A stretch of DNA of 9,193 nucleotides from Thermoplasmata archaeon (GCA_030040035.1 JASHUJ010000147.1:1-9193), one strand, 5' to 3'; counted from the first letter of the stretch, positions 1 to 6,062 are shown. Numbers and translations: made by a program. The notes: generated from the letters alone by a model not told the origin.

Positions 1-1029
1 GTGCCCCGGCAGGAAGTGATCACGAAGGACAACTCGCCGACCAACGTCGACGCGATCATCTACATCAAGGTCGTCGACGCGCCGAAGGCGATCTTCCAGG
101 TCCAGGACTACCACGTCGCCACCGTTGCGCTGGCCCAAACGACCCTCCGTTCGATCATCGGCGACATGGAACTGGACGAGGTCCTCTACAACCGCGAGCG
201 GATCAACACACGGCTCCGCGACATCCTCGACGAAGCCACCGACAAGTGGGGCGTCCGCGTCGACGCGGTCGAGATCAAGGAGGTCGACCCGGTCGGACCC
301 GTCAAGACCGCGATGGAGGAGCAGACCGCGGCCGAGCGCCAGCGGCGCGCGGCGGTCCTGCGGGCCGACGGCGAGAAGCGCAGCGCGATCCTGGTGGCGG
401 AAGGTCAGAAGCGATCCCGCATCCTACAGGCGGAGGGCGTCCGGCAGTCCCAGATCCTCGAGGCCGAAGGCGCCCGGGTCGCGACGATCCTCCAGGCCCA
501 AGGGGAGTCGCAGCGCCTGCGCATCCTCTCGCTCGGGGCGGGCGTGCTCGACGCGAAGGCGCTCACGGTGCTCTCGCTCGACACCGTCGCGAAGGTCGGC
601 GACGGGCAGGCGACGAAGATCCTCTTCCCGTTCGAGTTCTCCCGCCTCATGGAGGGCGCGAGCGAGTACATGGGCACGAGCCGGCAGGTGCCGGACCGCA
701 GCCTCAACACGCTCGACGATCTCGAAAAGCGGGTGGGCTCGATGGACAGCATCCTCGGGCCGATCCCGCGGCAGGAAGAGCTCCTGACCGAGATCAAGTC
801 GATCGAGGACGAGATCAAGGCGGAGTCGGACGAATCGACCTCGATGGTCACGTCGTACGGCAAGGGCTCGAAGACGGCCGGGGTCCCGGTGCTCCCGTCC
901 CCCGACGAGTTCGCGCCGCCTCCGCCCTCGGCTCCCGCCGGCAGCGCGCCCTCGGCGGGAGGATCGCCCGCGGCGAGCGCGGACCCGACGAAGGACCCGC
1001 GGCGTCGCCCGAGTACGCCACCGAGCTGA
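1..1029 (+). CDS. SPFH/band 7 (stomatin-like) protein, 5'-truncated
   Basis: This is the C-terminal 342 residues of a stomatin/prohibitin-family protein. These proteins oligomerise on the membrane, scaffold membrane microdomains and often regulate proteases or channels. The window opens inside the gene. The first residues, (V)PRQEVITKDN, match the middle of the stomatin band 7 domain, so the GTG at position 1 is probably an internal valine and the membrane anchor lies upstream. The rest of the SPFH domain runs to about residue 110. Residues 116-181 form a helical region of 11-residue repeats. A conserved stomatin-type segment follows (about 182-225, including ATKILFPFEF). Next come a charged stretch that could form a coiled coil (235-278) and a low-complexity Pro/Ala/Ser tail (296-342). 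The family is clear, but the client is unknown. The usual partner gene nfeD is not seen downstream. Confidence 0.9.
   Translation: MPRQEVITKDNSPTNVDAIIYIKVVDAPKAIFQVQDYHVATVALAQTTLRSIIGDMELDEVLYNRERINTRLRDILDEATDKWGVRVDAVEIKEVDPVGPVKTAMEEQTAAERQRRAAVLRADGEKRSAILVAEGQKRSRILQAEGVRQSQILEAEGARVATILQAQGESQRLRILSLGAGVLDAKALTVLSLDTVAKVGDGQATKILFPFEFSRLMEGASEYMGTSRQVPDRSLNTLDDLEKRVGSMDSILGPIPRQEELLTEIKSIEDEIKAESDESTSMVTSYGKGSKTAGVPVLPSPDEFAPPPPSAPAGSAPSAGGSPAASADPTKDPRRRPSTPPS
346..510 (+). repeat. Five tandem 33-bp (11-residue) repeats in the SPFH gene
   Basis: Residues 116-170 consist of five consecutive 11-residue units of pattern R-[SA]-x-[IV]-L-x-A-[ED]-G-x-[KR]. Examples are RAAVLRADGEK, RSAILVAEGQK, RSRILQAEGVR and QSQILEAEGAR. 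A sixth, degenerate unit follows (171-181). The 11-residue period suits a right-handed hendecad coiled coil or stalk. Similar AEG repeats are known in bacterial and archaeal stomatin-like proteins. The DNA copies have diverged, so this is a protein-level repeat and not a recent expansion. Confidence 0.85.
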
Positions 1030-1084
1030 ACCCGGCGATTCCCCCGTCCGCCCGCGCCGGGGCCGCGCCCGCGCGAGCGCGTTC

Positions 1085-1090
1085 GTTTAA
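1085..1090 (+). promoter_or_regulatory. TATA-like box for the crotonase-family gene
   Basis: The hexamer tttaa(g) is an isolated AT-rich island in an otherwise very GC-rich 88-bp gap (1030-1117). It is centred about 30 bp before the ATG at 1118. With the usual archaeal spacing of 25-27 bp, transcription would start near 1113, leaving almost no 5' leader. The bases just before the ATG (gggcgcgccc) contain no Shine-Dalgarno sequence, which fits a leaderless transcript. Nothing else is evident in the gap, and no T-rich terminator for the upstream gene is visible. Confidence 0.5.
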
Positions 1091-1117
1091 GGCCGCGGGC
1101 CTTCGGCGGGCGCGCCC

Positions 1118-1906
1118 ATGGAGCCGATCCACACCGAGCGGAAGGGGAACGTCGTCACGATCACCATCCAGCGGCCGGAGAAGCTGAACGCGCTCGACGT
1201 CCCGTCCATGATGGCCCTCCGGCAGGCCCTGCAGTCCGTAGCGACGGAGCGGGACGTTCGGGCGGTGCTGCTCACGGGGGCGGGACCCGCCTTCTGCGCC
1301 GGCGGGGACGTCGCGGTCATGGACGAGTACCGGGCGCGCGGGGAGCTCCCGTCCCTCTTCCACGAGCTCACCGGGGAGATGGAAACGGGAATCCGCGAGC
1401 TCATGGGCATGGCGAAGCCCGTCGTCGCGGCCCTGCCCGGCGTCGCGGCGGGGGGCGGACTGTCCCTCGCGCTCGCCTGCGACTGGCGGATCGCGAGCGA
1501 GAACGCGGTGCTCGTGCCGGCCTTCCCCTCGCTGGGGGCGGTCCCCGACGGCGGGCTCACGTACTTTCTCCCGCACTATCTCGGGATCGGCCTCGCGCAG
1601 GAGATGCTGTTCACGGAGGCGCGCATCCCCGCGGCGCGGGCCCGGGAACTGGGGCTGCTCCACGAGGTCGTCCCGGCCGACCGCCTCGCTCAGCGGGCGT
1701 GGGAGCGCGTCACCGAGCTCGCCGACGGGCCGACGTTCGCCTACGGCTGGACGAAGCGGCTCCTGCATGCCGCGTACCGGGAGAGCGCCGAGTCGCAGAT
1801 GATGATCGAGCGACGGGCCGCCGTCGAGGCGGCGCGCCGCGCCGAGCTCCCCGAGGGCATCCGGGCGTTCCGCGAGAAGCGGAAGCCGAAGTTCCCGCCG
1901 TCCTGA
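1118..1906 (+). CDS. Enoyl-CoA hydratase/isomerase family protein, PaaG-like active site
   Basis: This is a full-length 262-residue crotonase-fold protein acting on an acyl-CoA in the cytoplasm. The CoA and oxyanion-hole elements are intact: FCAGGD at 59-64 and AAGGG at 110-114. Against classical rat hydratase, the two catalytic glutamates are absent: Glu144 aligns with Ser116 and Glu164 with Phe136. Asp144, in the motif VPDGG, sits where PaaG (the epoxyphenylacetyl-CoA ring-opening isomerase) and dienoyl-CoA isomerases carry their catalytic aspartate. The surrounding PAFPSLGAVPDGG also resembles PaaG more than a hydratase. An isomerase role, in fatty-acid or aromatic-acid degradation, is therefore more likely than hydration, but the substrate is unknown. 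ATG 1118 starts at the expected N terminus. The gene has its own probable leaderless promoter and no pathway neighbours, and it converges with the following gene 5 bp away. Confidence 0.88.
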   Translation: MEPIHTERKGNVVTITIQRPEKLNALDVPSMMALRQALQSVATERDVRAVLLTGAGPAFCAGGDVAVMDEYRARGELPSLFHELTGEMETGIRELMGMAKPVVAALPGVAAGGGLSLALACDWRIASENAVLVPAFPSLGAVPDGGLTYFLPHYLGIGLAQEMLFTEARIPAARARELGLLHEVVPADRLAQRAWERVTELADGPTFAYGWTKRLLHAAYRESAESQMMIERRAAVEAARRAELPEGIRAFREKRKPKFPPS

Positions 1907-1911
1907 CGGCG

Positions 1912-3249
1912 TCAGGAACCGCCGATCGATCCCGCCCCGCGGTTGCTACCGGGACTCCAGGGCCGGGCGAGCCGCTGCTCGAGCCGGGCCTTCACCTCTG
2001 GCCAATCCGAGTCGAGGAGGCTGTAGACGAACGAGGTGCGGTAGGTCCCGTCCCGCAGTCGGAGGTGCTCGTCGTGCGTGCCTTCGCGGATCGCGCCGAG
2101 CCGCTCGATCGCGCGCTGGGACCGCACGTTCCGCGCGTCGGTCCGCAGCTGGACCCGGTGTACGAGTTCGTGCTCGAAGGCCCAGCGAAGGCCGAGGTAC
2201 TTCACCTCGGTGTTCACCGGCGTCCTCCAGTAGTCGGAGTCGATCCACGTACCGATCTCGACCTTGCGGTCGTGCCGGTCGATGTCGAGGAATCGGAACA
2301 TGCCGATCAGCTCGCCGCTCGTCCGTTCGAGCACGGCGAAGGGTAGCAGCGATCCGTCGGCTTGCCCGGCGAGGAACTCGTCGACCAGGACCGTCATCTC
2401 GCGGGCGTCGCGGCCGGGCGGGATGCGGAGCCAGCGCCAGATCTCGGGATCCCGTCCCGCGTGCGCAAGGCCCGGGATCTGGGAGCGGTCGAGCGGGACG
2501 AGCGCCACATACCGCCCGTTGAGCGTCACGGGCGGACGGAGCTGGATCTCCGGCAGTCGGCGCTCGGGCTCGGGCCAGGGCGCGATCGCTTTGGCGACCG
2601 CCGGGTCGCGCCGTGCTTCGACGGGGAGCGGACCGGTCTCGGCCGGGGGCCGCTCCAGCTTCGCGGTGAGCGCGCGCTCGATCGCCGGCCAATCGCGGCG
2701 CAGGATTCGGAAGAACACGGAGCTCCGGAACCCGTTCTCGGCCAGGCGTCGGTCGTCCCGGAGCACGGCCTCGCGCCGCGCCCCGATCCGGGCGATCGCC
2801 GCTTGCGAGCGCTCGTTCCGGGCATCGGTCTGAAGGCAGACGCGATGCACGCCTTCGGTCTCGAAGGCGTGGCGCAGGAGGAGCAATTTCGACTCGGTGT
2901 TGCAAGGCGTGCGCCAGCAGCTCGGGTCCAGCCATGTCCCTCCGATCTCGACCGCATCGTTCGGGCGGTCGATGTGCAGGTAGCGCGTCATCCCGATCGG
3001 CCGCCCGTCCGACGTCCGGATCGTAGTGAACGCGAGGTCGGTCCCGCGAGCCTGGAGGGTCAACAGATAGTCGACGAGCGGGTGAAGGTCCGTGCGGTCG
3101 GGGCCCGGCACGAGACCGATCAGATAGCGATGCACGTCGGGGTTCGCCCAGACCGACGCGAGCGCCTCCGCATGGCTCGGCTGGAGGGGTACTAAGCGGA
3201 CGTGAGCCCCCTTGAGCTCGACGGGCGAGCGGAACGACTCGGGTCGCAT
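1912..3249 (-). CDS. Two-domain GNAT N-acetyltransferase (RimJ/RimL type)
   Basis: This 445-residue protein is built from two tandem GNAT domains of the RimJ/RimL (Acetyltransf_3) class. Such enzymes move an acetyl group from acetyl-CoA to an amino group, often a protein N terminus. Domain 1 covers about 9-198 and domain 2 about 238-428. The linker is charged and proline-rich. Both copies keep the same blocks: LVPL near the start, IGM.R(Y/F)L.ID (85-94 and 315-324), VEIG.TW (100-106 and 330-335), WRTP.NTE (112-119 and 341-348) and the CoA-loop signature TDARN.RSQ (141-149 and 370-378). A Pro/Gly/Ser tail ends the protein. Bacterial and archaeal relatives are usually single domains of about 180-200 residues. 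ATG 3249 places the first beta strand correctly, and no Shine-Dalgarno sequence precedes it. The substrate cannot be read from sequence. The gene diverges from the complex I operon. Confidence 0.88.
   Translation of the reverse strand: MRPESFRSPVELKGAHVRLVPLQPSHAEALASVWANPDVHRYLIGLVPGPDRTDLHPLVDYLLTLQARGTDLAFTTIRTSDGRPIGMTRYLHIDRPNDAVEIGGTWLDPSCWRTPCNTESKLLLLRHAFETEGVHRVCLQTDARNERSQAAIARIGARREAVLRDDRRLAENGFRSSVFFRILRRDWPAIERALTAKLERPPAETGPLPVEARRDPAVAKAIAPWPEPERRLPEIQLRPPVTLNGRYVALVPLDRSQIPGLAHAGRDPEIWRWLRIPPGRDAREMTVLVDEFLAGQADGSLLPFAVLERTSGELIGMFRFLDIDRHDRKVEIGTWIDSDYWRTPVNTEVKYLGLRWAFEHELVHRVQLRTDARNVRSQRAIERLGAIREGTHDEHLRLRDGTYRTSFVYSLLDSDWPEVKARLEQRLARPWSPGSNRGAGSIGGS
1972..2514 (-). repeat. 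GNAT tandem duplication, C-terminal copy
   Basis: This segment encodes residues 246-426, the second GNAT domain and partner of the copy at 2662-3204. It keeps the same NTE and ARN.RSQ motifs. Both copies therefore look able to bind acetyl-CoA, and neither is an obviously decayed pseudo-domain. Confidence 0.85.
2662..3204 (-). repeat. GNAT tandem duplication, N-terminal copy
   Basis: This segment encodes residues 16-196 of the acetyltransferase. It aligns almost without gaps to the copy at 1972-2514, and the main difference is one extra glycine here (EIGGTW against EIGTW). The copies share motifs across their whole length, which indicates an intragenic duplication rather than fusion of unrelated acetyltransferases. 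The many substitutions show it is old. Confidence 0.85.
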
Positions 3250-3270
3250 GATGGCGGGCGCGACCCTCGG

Positions 3271-3281
3271 TTTTCGGATAA
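3271..3281 (-). promoter_or_regulatory. Possible TATA-like box for the GNAT gene
   Basis: Read on the minus strand, this is ttatccgaaaa. It is an AT-rich patch centred about 27 bp upstream of the ATG at 3249. That spacing would again predict a nearly leaderless mRNA, in line with the lack of a Shine-Dalgarno sequence before this start. The internal ccg makes it a poor match to a classical TATA box, so the assignment rests mainly on position. Confidence 0.35.
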
Positions 3282-3348
3282 CGACTTCCCGACGATCCGG
3301 TCGTTCCCGGGATTGGGACGGACGCGGCGCGCCGCGTGCGGGCTTCCG

Positions 3349-3355
3349 TTAAATA
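3349..3355 (+). promoter_or_regulatory. TATA box of the complex I (nuo) operon
   Basis: The sequence ttaaata is the best TATA-like element in the window and stands alone in GC-rich DNA. Archaeal TFB/TBP spacing places transcription start near 3375-3380. That leaves a leader of about 25 nt before ATG 3404, enough for the Shine-Dalgarno sequence found there. It is the only strong promoter candidate seen for the run of genes from 3404 to the window end, so it probably drives the whole operon. Confidence 0.6.
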
Positions 3356-3370
3356 GCCGCCGGGGGTCCA

Positions 3371-3380
3371 ACGTACGTAC
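3371..3380 (+). promoter_or_regulatory. Palindromic acgtacgtac at the predicted nuo transcription start
   Basis: The ten bases contain two overlapping perfect 8-bp palindromes (acgtacgt and gtacgtac). They fall on the transcription start predicted from the upstream TATA box. A repressor bound here would block initiation, so this could be an operator. No regulator is encoded nearby, and an 8-bp palindrome can arise by chance. Confidence 0.25.
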
Positions 3381-3391
3381 TCGGCGAGCGG

Positions 3392-3397
3392 GGAGTG
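3392..3397 (+). promoter_or_regulatory. Shine-Dalgarno sequence deciding the nuoA start
   Basis: ggagtg resembles the archaeal consensus GGAGGTG and lies 6 nt before ATG 3404. The alternative in-frame GTG at 3395 is inside this element and has no good ribosome-binding site of its own. The ATG is therefore preferred. Confidence 0.5.
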
Positions 3398-3403
3398 GGA
3401 CCG

Positions 3404-3769
3404 ATGGAGGCGGGAGTCGTCACGTTCCTCGTGTTCGCTCTGATCGCGGGTGCGTTCGGCGCGGGTTCGCTCATCGCGAACCACATGCTCGGCGCCAAGC
3501 GTCGCCAGTCGTACCTCCAGCTCACGACGTACGAGTGCGGGGAGGAAGCGGAAGGCGAGGCGCAGATCGACTTCCCGACCCAGCACTACACGTTCGCGAT
3601 CATCTTCGTGGCCGTGGACGTGCTCGGGTTCATCCTCGCCCTCTGGGGCCTCACGTTCCGCGGGGTGAACTCGAGCTGGTACCCCGTCTTCATCGCGGCC
3701 GGCTTAACCGCGCTCGCGATCACCGGGATCTACTACGCACTCAGCGGGGAGAAGAAGTGGGTGGTATGA
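3404..3769 (+). CDS. nuoA: Complex I subunit A (NuoA/ND3 homologue)
   Basis: NuoA is a small membrane subunit of the quinone-reducing complex I. Its loop lies over the entrance to the quinone cavity, at the junction of the two arms. The product has 121 residues and three predicted membrane helices (about 5-29, 62-84 and 93-113). The TM1-TM2 loop carries the family signature YECGEE at 43-48, with Cys46 matching the cysteine of the flexible ND3 loop. The TM2 start, QHYTFAIIF, is also typical. Asp72 of the conserved DxE pair is present, but the partner glutamate is Leu74. It is the first gene of the operon. Its TGA overlaps the nuoB ATG (ATGA), suggesting translational coupling. Confidence 0.93.
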   Translation: MEAGVVTFLVFALIAGAFGAGSLIANHMLGAKRRQSYLQLTTYECGEEAEGEAQIDFPTQHYTFAIIFVAVDVLGFILALWGLTFRGVNSSWYPVFIAAGLTALAITGIYYALSGEKKWVV

Positions 3770-4392
3770 GCGCCCCGGCCTCGAGTGCGCCGGCCACCCG
3801 CCCCGTCGTGCCGCCCGGGGCGACGCTCGAGTCGCCCGCGCCACTCCCGATGGTCGATCAGCCGGCCGTGCCGTTCATCGAGATCGAGACCCTGCGCTCG
3901 AAGGAATTCATCCCGGCGGCCAAGGAAGCCCTCGGATCGTTGATCGTCGAGCAGGGCCAGACCAAGGTCGTGCGACCGGTCTTCAACTGGGCCGGCCGCA
4001 ATTCGTTGTTCCCCCTGCACTGGGGGCTCGCGTGCTGCGCGATCGAGTTCGCGGCGGCGTTCGGCGCCCGGTGGGACGCCGAGCGGTTCGGCGTCGTACC
4101 GCGCTCCTCGCCGCGCCAGTGCGATGTGATGATCGTCAACGGCACCGTGACCTGGAAGGTCGCGCACAAGCTGATCACGCTGTACGAGCAGATGCCGGAG
4201 CCGAAGTGGGTGATCGCGATGGGGAACTGTGCGACCGGCGGGGGCCCCTTCCGGACGGCCTACTCGGTCGTGCCGGGGGTCGACAAGCTCGTCCCGGTCG
4301 ACGTGTACATCGCCGGCTGCCCGCCGCGACCCGAGGCGATGCTGGACGGGATCCTCGAGCTGGAGAAGCTGATCCGCGAGCGGAAGGAGTAG
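3766..4392 (+). CDS. nuoB: Complex I subunit B (NuoB/PSST, cluster N2 carrier)
   Basis: NuoB holds the terminal [4Fe-4S] cluster N2, which hands electrons to quinone at the interface with NuoD. All four cluster ligands are visible: the Cys90-Cys91 pair (GLACCAIEF), Cys155 (MGNCATGGG) and Cys185 (GCPPRPEAM). The product has 208 residues. The conserved core begins near residue 55, and the first 35 residues are a Pro/Ala-rich extension likely to be disordered. In PRQCDVMIVNGTV, Cys119 takes the place of the alanine most often seen. ATG 3766 overlaps the nuoA stop. A start further downstream that skips the extension cannot be excluded, but the ATGA junction favours this one. The next gene, nuoC, starts after 41 bp. 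Confidence 0.96.
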   Translation: MSAPASSAPATRPVVPPGATLESPAPLPMVDQPAVPFIEIETLRSKEFIPAAKEALGSLIVEQGQTKVVRPVFNWAGRNSLFPLHWGLACCAIEFAAAFGARWDAERFGVVPRSSPRQCDVMIVNGTVTWKVAHKLITLYEQMPEPKWVIAMGNCATGGGPFRTAYSVVPGVDKLVPVDVYIAGCPPRPEAMLDGILELEKLIRERKE

Positions 4393-4433
4393 ACCCGGCG
4401 TCGCCCCGGGATCAGCCTCAGGAAAAGGTGGGG

Positions 4434-4910
4434 ATGGAGCCGGTCGACCTCACAGCGGCGCTCGGCCCCGTGCTCGGGGACCGGTTGCTCGGCGTCGAGG
4501 CGTTCCCCCGGAGCGCCGGGCGGATCCGGTTCGAACGTTCCGGCGCGCTCGATCTGTTCCGGGCCGTTCGGGACTCGCTCGGGTTCCGGCACCTGTCGAT
4601 GGTCGGGGGGATCGACTGGACCGATCACCGCGAGGTGTTCTACGTCGTCTGGTCGGACGACCGGCGCGAGTATCTCTTTCTGTCGACGGACGTTCCGGCG
4701 GACGACCCCCACGTCGAGTCCGCGAGCGGGATCTGGCCGAGCGCCAACTGGCACGAGCGCGAGGCATGGGAGCTGGTCGGGATCGAGTTCGACCACCACC
4801 CGGACCTGCGGCATCTCCTGACGCCGGACGGCTACGAGTTCCGACCGCTGCTTCGGTCGTTCAAGCTGCACGAGCCCGAAGAGCTGGAGGTGAAGACGCG
4901 CCATGTCTGA
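4434..4910 (+). CDS. nuoC: Complex I subunit C (NuoC, 30-kDa subunit)
   Basis: NuoC is a structural subunit of the peripheral arm that packs against NuoD and helps shape the quinone-reducing module. It binds no cofactor. The product has 158 residues, about the size of the compact archaeal form. The 30-kDa subunit signature lies at 106-144: WHEREAWELVGIEF, HHPDLRHLLTP and RPLLRSF. Upstream, the GGIDW block (58-62) also fits the family. ATG 4434 follows aaggtg with a short spacer of about 3 nt. An in-frame GTG at 4428 is an alternative that adds two residues. The end overlaps nuoD by 8 bp. NuoC and NuoD are separate here, unlike the fused NuoCD of some lineages. Confidence 0.93.
   Translation: MEPVDLTAALGPVLGDRLLGVEAFPRSAGRIRFERSGALDLFRAVRDSLGFRHLSMVGGIDWTDHREVFYVVWSDDRREYLFLSTDVPADDPHVESASGIWPSANWHEREAWELVGIEFDHHPDLRHLLTPDGYEFRPLLRSFKLHEPEELEVKTRHV
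4886..4893 (+). promoter_or_regulatory. Full-consensus Shine-Dalgarno sequence for nuoD
   Basis: ggaggtga matches the full anti-Shine-Dalgarno complement and lies 9 nt before ATG 4903, inside the end of nuoC. It is the strongest ribosome-binding site in the window. It secures the nuoD start despite the 8-bp overlap. Confidence 0.75.
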
Positions 4911-6048
4911 GATGTGGATCAACATGGGGCCCCAGCACCCCATGACGCACGGCCTCTGGAACCTCCGCGTCCTGATCGACGGGGAGATGATCGTCGACGT
5001 CGATCCCGAGATGGGCTACCTCCATCGGGGGATCGAGAAGATCAGCGAGGACCGGCACTACAACGAGGTCATCACCCTGATGGACCGGTGCTGCTACGTC
5101 GCCGGGTTCGCGTGGGAGCACCTCTACATCATCGCCTCGGAAGAGGCGCTCCACCTCGAGCCGCCCGAACGGGCGCAGTACCTCCGCGTCCTCTGCGACG
5201 AGTTCCAGCGGATCGCCTCGCACCTGATGTGGTACGCCGCGTTCGTCCAGGATCTCGGCCTGATGAGCCCGTTCCTCTACGGAATGCGGGATCGAGACCT
5301 CGTCCTCGACCTGTTCCAGAGCTACACCGGCGCGCGCATGACCTACGAGTACATGCGCGTCGGCGGGGTGCGCAGCGACCTGCCGCCGGGGTTCACGGAC
5401 CATGCGCGCAAGGTGCTCGATTGGCTGACCGACCGGTTCGTCGAGTACGACCAGCTGTGCCTCGGCTCGGACATCTTTCGCAAGCGGTGCGACGATCTCG
5501 GGACCCTGAAGGCGACCGACTGCGTGACGCACGGGGTCACCGGACCGATGCTCCGTTCGGCCGGCCAGAAGCGCGACCTCCGCAAGGACCGACCGTACGC
5601 GGTCTACGACCAGCTCGAGTTCGACGTCGCGCTCGCGGACAGCGCGGACGTGACCGGCCGCTACCTCGTGCGAATGGAGGAGATGCGGCAGTCGGTGCGC
5701 CTCCTCCGGCAGGTCCTCGACTGGCTGGACCGGCATCCGGGCCCGGTCCTTGCCGATCGCTTGCCGCGCTGGCTGGGTGCGCCGTACGCCCCGGTCGGCA
5801 AGGAAGGCTACCTGCTGAAGCGCAACTACCCGAAGGGCGTCGGCTTCTCGGCGGTCGAGGAACCGCATGGCGAGGCGCAGGCCTACGTCGTGAACGAGGG
5901 CGGCGAGCACCCGTACCGCGTGAAGTTCCGTTCCCCGGTGTTCGCGAACATCAGCGCCGCGCGGCAGTACCTCGTGGGGTACCACGTCGCGGACATCCCC
6001 CCGATCATGGGTAGCGTCGACGTCTGCGTGGGCGAGGTCGATCGCTAG
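4903..6048 (+). CDS. nuoD: Complex I subunit D (NuoD, 49-kDa quinone-site subunit)
   Basis: NuoD forms most of the quinone-reduction pocket together with NuoB. The 381-residue product is full length and ends with the canonical GEVDR. His16 in GPQHPMTHG and Tyr65 match the quinone-headgroup ligands (bovine 49-kDa His59 and Tyr108). Asp117 (VQDLG) matches the aspartate linked to that histidine. Other family blocks include DLRKDRPYAVYD (225-236) and the RMEEMRQS motif (257-264). The CxxC motifs of related [NiFe]-hydrogenase large subunits are absent, so this is a true complex I subunit and not a membrane hydrogenase. Unusual points are Met14 between the two histidines, and Cys63-Cys64 just before the quinone tyrosine, where bovine has Leu-Asp. 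nuoG does not follow, and nuoH begins after 14 bp. Confidence 0.96.
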   Translation: MSEMWINMGPQHPMTHGLWNLRVLIDGEMIVDVDPEMGYLHRGIEKISEDRHYNEVITLMDRCCYVAGFAWEHLYIIASEEALHLEPPERAQYLRVLCDEFQRIASHLMWYAAFVQDLGLMSPFLYGMRDRDLVLDLFQSYTGARMTYEYMRVGGVRSDLPPGFTDHARKVLDWLTDRFVEYDQLCLGSDIFRKRCDDLGTLKATDCVTHGVTGPMLRSAGQKRDLRKDRPYAVYDQLEFDVALADSADVTGRYLVRMEEMRQSVRLLRQVLDWLDRHPGPVLADRLPRWLGAPYAPVGKEGYLLKRNYPKGVGFSAVEEPHGEAQAYVVNEGGEHPYRVKFRSPVFANISAARQYLVGYHVADIPPIMGSVDVCVGEVDR

Positions 6049-6062
6049 GGGAGAAGCGGCCC

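Noticed and set aside
848..1768. 306-residue open frame on the minus strand
   Set aside because: It is antisense to the crotonase gene and the end of the SPFH gene, is rich in Arg/Pro/Gly, has no motifs and runs across a promoter gap.
1904..1914. Bidirectional terminator between the convergent crotonase and GNAT genes
   Set aside because: Only 5 bp separate the stop codons. No T-rich tract or convincing stem-loop is seen around them.
3395..3403. GTG 3395 as the nuoA start (adds three residues)
   Set aside because: The GTG is part of the Shine-Dalgarno element for ATG 3404 and lacks a ribosome-binding site of its own. The ATG gives the better family N terminus.
1946..3586. 546-residue open frame on the minus strand in another phase of the GNAT region
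   Set aside because: The overlapping 1912-3249 frame has two clear GNAT domains. The longer frame is Arg/Pro-rich and runs through the divergent promoter into nuoA, so it is a GC-driven shadow.
4394..4410. Hairpin cccgg...ccggg between nuoB and nuoC as a terminator
   Set aside because: The stem is only 5 bp with a 7-nt loop and no T-run follows. It lies inside a tightly packed operon, so termination here is unlikely and chance pairing in GC-rich DNA is enough.
4861..5985. 374-residue open frame on the minus strand
   Set aside because: It lies entirely antisense to nuoD, which has all family signatures and a consensus Shine-Dalgarno sequence. The antisense product resembles no protein family I know.
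4903..6048. NuoD homologue as a [NiFe]-hydrogenase large subunit (Ech/Mbh type)
   Set aside because: The nickel-binding CxxC motifs are absent, while GPQHPxTHG, Tyr65 and the GEVDR C terminus of true complex I subunits are present.
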